9,039 nucleotides of DNA from contig UQXI01000060.1 in the NCBI GenBank assembly GCA_900544975.1, positions 1 through 9,039 on the forward strand. Reading direction: 5' to 3'. This DNA is from an uncultured Eubacteriales bacterium. Lineage in GTDB: Bacteria; Bacillota; Clostridia; Oscillospirales; Oscillospiraceae. The position numbers were made by a program, and so were the translations under genes. The stretch's first letter is position 1, and the number at the start of each line of letters is the position of its first letter. Below, one piece after another: positions 1 to 7,400 of the stretch. Under the pieces are notes generated by a model. It was not told the DNA's origin and did no database searches. It worked only from the letters and a program-made list of their open reading frames with translations.

Positions 1-78
1 GATACCCAGGGCGTGCAGAACCGGAAGCAGTCCCGGTCCAAGTACGGCGCCAAGCGGCCCAAGGCAGCCAAGAAGTAA
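1..78 (+). CDS. rpsL: 30S ribosomal protein S12, C-terminal fragment
   Basis: Only the last 25 codons and the TAA stop are inside the window. The peptide starts DTQGVQNRKQSRSKYGAKRP and ends KAAKK, which matches the conserved basic C-terminal tail of S12 (GVxxRxQxRSKYGAKRPK in the family). S12 sits at the decoding centre of the 30S subunit and influences translational accuracy; the streptomycin-resistance positions lie upstream of this fragment and cannot be inspected. It is the first gene of the canonical rpsL-rpsG-fusA-tuf order, and the three genes that follow confirm the identity despite the short length. Confidence 0.95.
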   Translation, partial: DTQGVQNRKQSRSKYGAKRPKAAKK

Positions 79-115
79 TTTCTTGCTGTCCTCCATTTGA
101 TTGCTACTCCACGCC

Positions 116-149
116 TGTCGCAAGGCAAGGCCTTGCCATGACGTTTTTT
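116..149 (+). terminator. Possible attenuator hairpin between rpsL and rpsG
   Basis: The upper stem is GCAAGG (120-125) with CCTTGC (131-136) around a CAAGG loop. A lower stem of TGTC (116-119) with GACG (140-143), one pair being T-G, is separated from it by a three-base CAT bulge. Six T residues (144-149) follow directly. The same region contains the perfect 14-nt palindrome GGCAAGGCCTTGCC (124-137), so alternative folds are possible. The form suggests a weak intrinsic terminator or attenuator that could lower rpsG-fusA expression relative to rpsL. The stem is short and bulged, so full termination is unlikely. Confidence 0.35.
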
Positions 150-187
150 ATAGATGAACCTGTAAAAAACCTCTTGGCAGGCACCAA

Positions 188-203
188 CAGAAGCACACTT
201 CTG
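188..203 (+). promoter_or_regulatory. Small hairpin upstream of rpsG
   Basis: CAGAAG (188-193) pairs perfectly with CTTCTG (198-203) around a CACA loop. It lies 27 nt upstream of the rpsG ribosome binding site and 42 nt upstream of the start codon. In E. coli the S12-S7 intercistronic RNA is the binding site through which S7 represses its own synthesis. Whether this hairpin plays such a part here is inference from position only. A six-bp stem could also arise by chance. Confidence 0.2.
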
Positions 204-230
204 AAGTACCTATGAAATCATCTTTATATG

Positions 231-237
231 AAGGAGG
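231..237 (+). promoter_or_regulatory. Ribosome binding site that fixes the rpsG start
   Basis: AAGGAGG ends 8 nt before the GTG at 246, which is ideal spacing. The in-frame ATG at 228 lies immediately upstream of this motif and would place the Shine-Dalgarno sequence inside the coding region, so ATG 228 is very unlikely to be the start. Confidence 0.85.
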
Positions 238-245
238 GAAGCGAA

Positions 246-716
246 GTGCCCAGAAGAGGTAACGTCCCGAAGAGAGAAATTCTCCCGGACCCAATTTACA
301 ATTCCGTTCTGGTTACAAAGCTCGTCAATAGCATCATGCTGGACGGCAAGAAGGGCGTAGCCCAGAAGGTCGTTTATGGTGCTTTTGAAATTGTCGAGGA
401 AAAGCTCGGCAAAAACGGACTGGAAGTCTTCCAGCAGGCCATGGAAAATGTCATGCCTGCCGTTGAAGTCAAGTCCCGCCGCGTGGGCGGCGCCACCTAC
501 CAGGTGCCCATCGAAGTCCGCCCCGCCCGGCGTCAGACCATGGGTCTGCGCTGGATTACCGCTTACAGCCGTAAGCGCAGCGAAGGCACCATGAGAGAGC
601 GGCTGGCCGCTGAGATCATGGATGCATACAACAATACCGGCGCATCTGTGAAGAAGCGCGAGGATACCCATAAAATGGCGGAGGCCAACAAGGCATTCTC
701 CCACTTCCGCTGGTAA
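246..716 (+). CDS. rpsG: 30S ribosomal protein S7
   Basis: S7 is a primary 16S rRNA-binding protein that nucleates assembly of the 30S head and lines the E site. With the GTG start the protein is 156 residues and begins MPRRGNVPKREILPDP, which matches the family N-terminus (PRR...KREILPDP). Other hallmarks are SIMLDGKK, VEVKSRRVGGATYQVP, the basic stretch VRPARRQ, VKKREDTHKMAEANKAF and the C-terminal HFRW. The upstream in-frame ATG at 228 would add six non-conserved residues and is rejected because of the ribosome binding site at 231-237. The gap to rpsL is 167 nt with two hairpins; fusA starts 15 nt after the stop, so rpsG and fusA are almost certainly co-transcribed. In E. coli S7 is the autoregulator of the str operon; nothing here proves the same in this organism. 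Confidence 0.97.
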   Translation: MPRRGNVPKREILPDPIYNSVLVTKLVNSIMLDGKKGVAQKVVYGAFEIVEEKLGKNGLEVFQQAMENVMPAVEVKSRRVGGATYQVPIEVRPARRQTMGLRWITAYSRKRSEGTMRERLAAEIMDAYNNTGASVKKREDTHKMAEANKAFSHFRW

Positions 717-731
717 CAAAGGAGTTCCCCA

Positions 732-2810
732 ATGCCAAGACAGTACTCGCTTGAAAATACTAGAAATATCGGCATCATGGCGCACATTGACGCCGGCAAG
801 ACCACAACCACGGAGCGCATCCTGTTTTATACCGGTCGGACCTATAAAATCGGCGAAACCCACGATGGGTCGGCTACCATGGACTGGATGGCCCAGGAGC
901 AGGAGCGGGGGATCACCATTACCTCCGCTGCAACCACTTGCTTCTGGAAGGGCCGCCGGATCAATATCATTGACACCCCGGGCCACGTGGACTTCACCGT
1001 AGAGGTGGAGCGGTCTCTGCGCGTTCTGGACGGTTCTGTGACGGTTTTGTGCGCCAAGGGTGGTGTCGAGCCGCAGACCGAGACCGTGTGGCGTCAGGCC
1101 GACGAGTACAAAGTTCCCCGTATGGTGTATGTCAACAAGATGGACATCATGGGTGCAGACTTTTACCGCGTGCTGGGTATGATGCACGACCGGCTGAAGT
1201 GCAATGCAGTCCCCATTCAGCTCCCCATTGGCGCAGAGTCCGACTTCAAGGGGGTCATTGACCTTTTGAAGATGAAGGCCTACGTGTTCTATGATGAGCT
1301 GGGCAAGGATATGCGGGAGGAAGAGATTCCTGCCGACATGCAGGACCTGGCCGACGAATACCGGGAGAAGCTGATGGAAGCCGTCTCCGAGGTAGACGAC
1401 GAGATCATGGAGCTGTACCTGGCCGGTGAAGAGATTCCCATGGACCGGGTCAAAGCCGCCATCCGGAAAGCTACCATCGACAACACCATGGTGCCCGTCA
1501 CCTGCGGTTCCTCTTACAAGAACAAGGGCGTCCAGGAAATGCTGGACGCTGTGGTGGACTACATGCCGTCGCCTCTGGATAAGAAGGGCGTCAAGGGCAT
1601 CAACCCCGACACCGAGGAGGAGGATTTCCGTCCTGCCTCCGATGACGCGCCCTTCTCCGCCCTGGCCTTTAAGATTGCCACTGACCCATTCGTGGGGAAA
1701 CTGTGCTTCTTCCGGGTATATTCCGGTACCCTGGCCAAGGGCACGACTGTGATGAACTCCACCAAGCACGCCAGAGAGCGTCTGGGCCGGATTCTGCAGA
1801 TGCATGCCAACCACCGGGAAGACATTGACATGGTGTATTCCGGTGACATTGCCGCCGCAGTGGGTGTGAAGAACACCACCACCGGCGATACCTTCTGCGA
1901 TGAAGACCATCCCATCATTCTGGAGTCCATGGTGTTCCCGGAGCCTGTGATCCGGGTGGCCATTGAGCCCAAGACCAAGGCCGGCCAGGAGAAGATGGGC
2001 ATTGCCCTGGCCAAGCTGGCAGAGGAAGATCCCACCTTCAAGACCTACACCGATGACGAAACCGGTCAGACCATCATCGCCGGTATGGGTGAGCTGCACC
2101 TGGAGATCATCGTGGACCGGCTCCTGCGGGAGTTCAAGGTGGAAGCCAATGTTGGCGCGCCCCAGGTCGCTTACAAAGAGACCATCCGCAAGGCTGTGGA
2201 CCAGGATACCAAGTATGCCCGTCAGTCCGGCGGTAAGGGCCAGTACGGTCACGTTAAGATCCATGTGGAACCCAATGAGGCCGGCAAGGGCTATGAGTTC
2301 ATCAACAGTGTAGTGGGCGGCGCCATCCCCAAGGAGTATATCCCTGCGGTCGACGCCGGCATCCAGGGCGCCATGCAGGCCGGCGTGATGGCTGGCTTCC
2401 CCGTGGTGGACGTGAAGGTTACGCTGTTTGACGGCTCCTTCCACGAGGTGGACTCCTCTGAAATGGCCTTTAAGATTGCCGGTTCCATGGCGTTTAAAGA
2501 GGCCTGCCGGAAGGCAAGTCCTGCCATTTTGGAGCCCATTATGAAGGTCGCCGTGGTGGTTCCCGACGACTACATGGGCGACGTCATCGGCGACATTTCC
2601 GCTCGCCGGGGCAACATCCTGGGCATGATCCCCCGCAACGGCGCCACCCAGATTGACGCCAATGTGCCCTTGGCTGAGATGTTCGGTTATGCGACTGACC
2701 TCAGAAGTAAGACCCAGGGCCGTGGCCAGTACTCCATGGAGCCCAGCCACTATGAGGAGCTGCCCAAGTCTAAGAGCGAGGAGATTGTCTCCAAGCGCGC
2801 ACGCGGATAA
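732..2810 (+). CDS. fusA: Elongation factor G
   Basis: EF-G is the cytosolic GTPase that drives translocation of tRNA and mRNA after peptide-bond formation and, with ribosome recycling factor, splits terminated ribosomes. The 692-residue length matches typical Bacillota EF-G. G-domain motifs are AHIDAGKT (residues 17-24), ERGITIT with the switch I Thr at about 62, DTPGHVDF (81-88), and NKMD (135-138). The later domains are also visible: GMGELHLEI in domain III, GGKGQYGHVKI and the domain IV tip segment LFDGSFHEVDSSEMAFKIA, and the C-terminal LRSKTQGRGQYSM of domain V. It is the canonical form, not a tetracycline-protection (TetM-like) or FusB-type protein. AAAGGAG (718-724) lies 7 nt before the ATG, and the 15-nt gap after rpsG indicates one transcript. 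No frameshift or missing motif is visible. Confidence 0.98.
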   Translation: MPRQYSLENTRNIGIMAHIDAGKTTTTERILFYTGRTYKIGETHDGSATMDWMAQEQERGITITSAATTCFWKGRRINIIDTPGHVDFTVEVERSLRVLDGSVTVLCAKGGVEPQTETVWRQADEYKVPRMVYVNKMDIMGADFYRVLGMMHDRLKCNAVPIQLPIGAESDFKGVIDLLKMKAYVFYDELGKDMREEEIPADMQDLADEYREKLMEAVSEVDDEIMELYLAGEEIPMDRVKAAIRKATIDNTMVPVTCGSSYKNKGVQEMLDAVVDYMPSPLDKKGVKGINPDTEEEDFRPASDDAPFSALAFKIATDPFVGKLCFFRVYSGTLAKGTTVMNSTKHARERLGRILQMHANHREDIDMVYSGDIAAAVGVKNTTTGDTFCDEDHPIILESMVFPEPVIRVAIEPKTKAGQEKMGIALAKLAEEDPTFKTYTDDETGQTIIAGMGELHLEIIVDRLLREFKVEANVGAPQVAYKETIRKAVDQDTKYARQSGGKGQYGHVKIHVEPNEAGKGYEFINSVVGGAIPKEYIPAVDAGIQGAMQAGVMAGFPVVDVKVTLFDGSFHEVDSSEMAFKIAGSMAFKEACRKASPAILEPIMKVAVVVPDDYMGDVIGDISARRGNILGMIPRNGATQIDANVPLAEMFGYATDLRSKTQGRGQYSMEPSHYEELPKSKSEEIVSKRARG

Positions 2811-2817
2811 ATTTTTC

Positions 2818-2846
2818 TTGCCTTTCTGCCGAATCTGTAGTAGGAT
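2818..2846 (+). promoter_or_regulatory. Candidate tuf promoter
   Basis: TTGCCT (2818-2823) and TAGGAT (2841-2846) are separated by exactly 17 nt and each matches the sigma-70/sigma-A consensus at four of six positions. Initiation near 2853 would leave a leader of about 65 nt before tuf. Extra tuf promoters inside or just after fusA are known in other bacteria and would explain how EF-Tu is made in excess over EF-G. The match is moderate and could be chance. Short alternative inverted repeats also lie here (CTGCC 2826-2830 with GGCAG 2850-2854, or CCGAA 2829-2833 with TTCGG 2855-2859). Confidence 0.35.
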
Positions 2847-2918
2847 AGAGGCAGTTCGGGCTGTAACGTCACTTATCTTTATTTCACGTTTCAGAAATAG
2901 TAACAGGAGGACTTTTCA

Positions 2919-4118
<1,200 letters not shown>

Positions 4119-4137
4119 GCAATAGCCCGAACTTACA

Positions 4138-4171
4138 CCCCGGCAGAGATTTCTCTGCCGGGGTTTTCTTT
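4138..4171 (+). terminator. Intrinsic terminator of the str operon
   Basis: CCCCGGCAGAG (4138-4148) pairs perfectly with CTCTGCCGGGG (4153-4163) around an ATTT loop, and TTTTCTTT (4164-4171) follows. It starts 19 nt after the tuf stop. The 11-bp GC-rich stem plus U-tract is a textbook Rho-independent terminator, so the protease gene downstream should not be reached by most str transcripts. Confidence 0.95.
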
Positions 4172-4271
4172 GCATTTGGATAAAGCCAAGCCCACTGTGC
4201 ATAGGATATCCACCGGCGGACCTGGCGAGGCCAGTGGTTACGCTAAATTGCCAAAAAAAACCAGATTAATG
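4172..4271 (+). other. Intergenic stretch with no gene; upstream promoter region
   Basis: No open reading frame with a ribosome binding site and no RNA gene is visible here. An imperfect inverted repeat is present: CTGGC (4222-4226) with GCCAG (4230-4234) around GAG, with CCA (4210-4212) able to pair with TGG (4235-4237) further out. Eight A residues (4253-4260), then an AT-rich segment ending ATTAAT, lie just upstream of the -35 box at 4272. That placement resembles an UP element that contacts the alpha subunits of RNA polymerase. Confidence 0.4.
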
Positions 4272-4300
4272 TTGACACAGAACTTTTGATCTGCTATACT
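4272..4300 (+). promoter_or_regulatory. Strong sigma-A-type promoter of the protease gene
   Basis: A perfect -35 box TTGACA (4272-4277) is followed after exactly 17 nt by TATACT (4295-4300), which matches the -10 consensus at five of six positions. TGC directly before it (4292-4294) gives the TGn of an extended -10 element. An A-tract and AT-rich DNA lie upstream. The expected start site is near 4307, which leaves a leader of about 124 nt. This is the best promoter in the window and makes the protease gene a separate transcription unit. Confidence 0.88.
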
Positions 4301-4329
4301 TACGATGTATTAGATTGAGCATTAAGTGC

Positions 4330-4416
4330 ATGGGAATTAGAATAGCGCAGTTGCTGTTTTGCAGATTATTGTGTTGCTTGCTTCTGGCGAGCGGCGTGAT
4401 AATAAAAATATTTTGA
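4330..4416 (+). other. Possible leader ORF of 28 codons in the protease 5' UTR
   Basis: An ATG at 4330 opens a frame of 28 codons that ends at TGA 4414-4416. The peptide begins MGIRIAQ, continues with a Leu/Cys-rich hydrophobic core (LLFCRLLCCLLLASGVII) and ends KIF. It lies wholly between the predicted transcription start and the protease start. Its stop codon overlaps the protease ribosome binding site (GAGGAGG, 4415-4421) and it runs through the leader hairpin. No convincing Shine-Dalgarno sequence precedes its ATG. That is the main reason for low confidence, and the hydrophobicity may simply reflect T-rich codons. If translated, it could couple translation to the protease gene or open the hairpin. 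Confidence 0.2.
4365..4403 (+). promoter_or_regulatory. GU-rich 17-bp hairpin in the protease mRNA leader
   Basis: ATTATTGTGTTGCTTGC (4365-4381) can pair without interruption with GCGAGCGGCGTGATAAT (4387-4403) around a TTCTG loop. Eleven pairs are Watson-Crick and six are G-U, so the fold exists in the + strand RNA but not in the complementary RNA. No T-tract follows; an A/T-rich palindrome (AAAATATTTT, 4405-4414) links it to the ribosome binding site. It is therefore not a terminator. Plausible roles are 5' stabilisation of a long mRNA or control of ribosome access. It does not resemble a riboswitch class I recognise. Confidence 0.6.
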
Positions 4417-4421
4417 GGAGG
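4415..4421 (+). promoter_or_regulatory. Ribosome binding site that fixes the protease start
   Basis: GAGGAGG ends 9 nt before the ATG at 4431. The same frame is open further upstream to a TTG at 4359, but that codon has no Shine-Dalgarno sequence and the extension would lie in the leader hairpin. A second in-frame ATG at 4443 is too far from the motif to be preferred. Confidence 0.9.
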
Positions 4422-4430
4422 TACGAAACT

Positions 4431-7400
4431 ATGAGAAGTCGGATGAGGAAGGTCCTTGCCTTGGTTCTTTGCGCCGCGCTGGCCCTGTGCATTGCTGGGC
4501 CAGTTGGGGTGCAAGCTTCTCCACGTCCGGTGGGAGAACGCCAGGATGCGGAGCATTGTGTGTACGCCAAAGCCAATGAGACTACGTTTGTCCCTGCTGG
4601 ATATACATATATCTACCAAGGGGAAGGGGACAGACAATTCACCCGGGTGGCCAACCACGACATGTATATCACAGGGCGAATTCTGTCCGCAGCCGAGGCC
4701 AAGGAATTGGCGGCGCTCTCAAGTGGTGACGCCGGATATCTCACGACAGAAGACGGCTCTGCTGTGACCTGCCAGGAATTTGACGCCAAAGAGGCCGCTG
4801 CTTATTCCAAGGCTGTTCAGGAAATTTTAAGCGGCGTCCAGGTGGAAGATGGCCAGAAGCTCAGCCTCCTGACGGAGCCCTATGCTCCTTCCGCCATGGT
4901 CCGCGTGATGATCACCTTTGAGGCAGACGCTGTCAGTCAGATGGACACCATGCAGGTTCATTTGGGCCAGGACCTGGGAGCGGCGGAACGCAATGCCATG
5001 CAGACTGTAAAAAAGCAGCAGCAGGTGATGACGCAATCCATCGGCCGGAAGCTGGGGTATGACATTCAGGTTTCCGAGAACTTCACTCTTCTGACCAACG
5101 CCGTTTCCGCCACCGTGAAGTACGCAGATCTGGCGGCTATCAACCGGATGGATGGTGTGAAAAAGGCGTTCCTGATGCCCAGCTATACCATTCCCGAGAT
5201 TCACGCAACAACGGTAAGCGGTGGGATTTCTCCCAATTTGAAGTACACCGGTCCTCTTATGGGGGCAACTGGCGCCTGGAACCTAGGGTATGCGGGCCAG
5301 GGTATGAGTGTGGCCATCATCGACACCGGCCTGTGCTTTGAGAATTCTTCGTTTACCATCGAACCCAAGGATCAGAGCCTGGTTGCCTTTGACAAGGCTG
5401 CCATTGGGGACCTTCTGGCCGCCAATGTGCTGCATGCAGAGACCCTGACGGAAGGGTTGACGGCAGATCAGGTATACTACAGCAGCAAGATTCCCTATGG
5501 CTACAACTATGGCGACGGGGAGGCCAATTTTGGTTCCGATGACGAGACCATGTTTGGCCACGGCACCCATGTGGCCGGAATTGTAGCCGGCAATCTGGTG
5601 GATGAGGCCAAGGAAGAGTTCCAGATGGACTCCATGGGCATTGCCCCGGAGGCACAGCTGGTGGTGATGAAGGTCTTTGACAACAGCGGCAACTGCTATC
5701 TGGATTATCTGGTGTCCGCCATTGAAGACGCCATCATCCTGGGTGTGGATTGCGCCAACCTCTCCCTGGGCGCGTCCTGCGGCCCCGTGTACTACGAAGG
5801 GGTGACAGAGGTATATGATGCCGCTTACGCGGCCGGCATCAATGTGGTGGTCTCCGCTGGCAACGACGCTTCCACCGCGTATAACAGCTACTGGGGCGGC
5901 GATATGGTGGAATCCAGCTCTGTCTCCACCGGTACCTTGGGCATGCCGGGTACCTTTGACTCGGTGCTGACGGTAGCCAGTGCGGAAAACAGCCATGAAA
6001 TTTGTTTCTGGGGGAATTCAATCAGCTGGTACAATCCTCGCTTTGATATGCGGCAGTTTTTGAGCTATACGGAGTATGAGGATGTGCCAGAGGGAATGGG
6101 ATTCCGGGACAGACTGGTTTCTCAGGTGCTGCTGTTTACGGATTCTTTGGAAGAGGCCCAGGGGAAGCTGGTATTTGTCCCCTTTGAGGGCGGCAATGCC
6201 GACAGCGTAGTCTCTGCAGCGGCGGCGGCGAAGGCCGCAGGAGTCCTGCTCTATGATCCGACTCCCACGAATGGGGAAGAATATCACTATGAATTGACCC
6301 AATTTGATGTACCAGTAGCGTCGACTGACCAGAGCCAATATCAGTGGATGCTGCAACAGGACCCGGAGGGGGGCCTGCTGCGGGTGGACGATCTCTGGAA
6401 TCCCTCGGCCGCTGCCGGTGAGATGTCCAGCTTCTCCTCTTGGGGCCCCACCGACGGCCTCACCCTGAAGCCTGAGATCACCGGCATTGGCGGCAATGTA
6501 TTTTCTGCGTACTATGGGGATTATTTCGCGGTGGCTTCCGGCACCTCCATGTCCTCTCCGGCAGTCGCTGCCACGGCGGCGCTGGTGAAGCAGTATCTGA
6601 AAACCACAGGCATGGACGAGGACCAACTGGCACATGCAGTCAATTGCCTGCTGATGAGTACTGCGACGCCCATCCTGGATGAAGCCCACGGGGTGTATTA
6701 TCCGGTCCGCCGCCAGGGCGCAGGGTTGGCTAATGCGGCGGCAGCCATTGCTTCCCAGGCGTATATTCAGGTGAAAGACACCAACAAAGCCAAGCTGGAG
6801 CTGGGCGATGATCCGGACCGCACTGGTGTCTATTCCATGACTTTCCAGGTGGTGAACTTCTCGGATACCCAAAAGACCTACACCCTGGATACCACCGTTC
6901 TGGGTCAGGTGGCCCAAGGTGGGCAGATCAAACATGGCCAGGTGACGTATCTGGTATCCAGTCATGGCAAAGAGCTGGATGCCCAGGTGGTCAGCAATGC
7001 CCCAAATGGTCAGATTACGGTACCGGCCAATGCAACTGCCGACGTCACAGTGACGGTGACCCTGTCGGAGGCTGACCGGGCGTACATCGATGAGCGGTTC
7101 CCCTATGGTTCCTACGTGGAGGGGTTTGTGCAGCTGCTGAGCGACAGCACACCCAATCTGAGCGTTCCATTCCTGGCCTTCTACGGCGACTTTGGCGAGG
7201 GCCCAGTCCTGGAAGAGGGGACCTATGACACGCTCTTGGGCGGTGAGCATGCATACACCACGGCCGACCAGTTCCACAATGCCATCTGGACGTCTGTGCC
7301 CGCTTATTCCACAGAGGAGCTGGCTGGCTTTACGCAGAAACACTATTTGGGAGACAGCAGAGGCCGGGACAATGAGAAGGTGCCGGTTGACGACCTGCCG

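Noticed and set aside
210..2750. Very long open frame (846 codons) on the minus strand opposite rpsG and fusA.
   Set aside because: It is antisense to two unmistakable housekeeping genes. Its His/Gly/Val/Leu-rich translation is what strong G/C third-position bias yields on the opposite strand, and no known family is recognisable.
4208..4237. GC-rich imperfect inverted repeat between the tuf terminator and the protease promoter.
   Set aside because: Stems are short (5 bp and 3 bp) with an asymmetric internal loop and no T-tract. It may be operator-like but is not distinguishable from chance.
4359..4430. N-terminal extension of the protease from TTG 4359.
   Set aside because: There is no Shine-Dalgarno sequence before the TTG. 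The extension would put 24 non-signal residues ahead of a clear signal peptide and lies in the structured leader.
4470..4520. Possible lipoprotein signal, because Cys occurs in the hydrophobic core (LVLC, LALC).
   Set aside because: Position -1 is Leu in both cases, which does not fit the lipobox (Gly/Ala/Ser before Cys). A normal signal peptidase I site (VQA) follows.
4266..4658. Minus-strand open frame of 130 codons over the protease promoter and signal peptide.
   Set aside because: No ribosome binding site or recognisable protein, and it overlaps a near-consensus + strand promoter and leader.
6216..6230. Alanine run encoded by GCA plus four GCG repeats, as a possible phase-variation tract.
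   Set aside because: The repeat unit is three bases, so slippage would not shift the frame, and alanine-rich helices are ordinary in PA-like domains.
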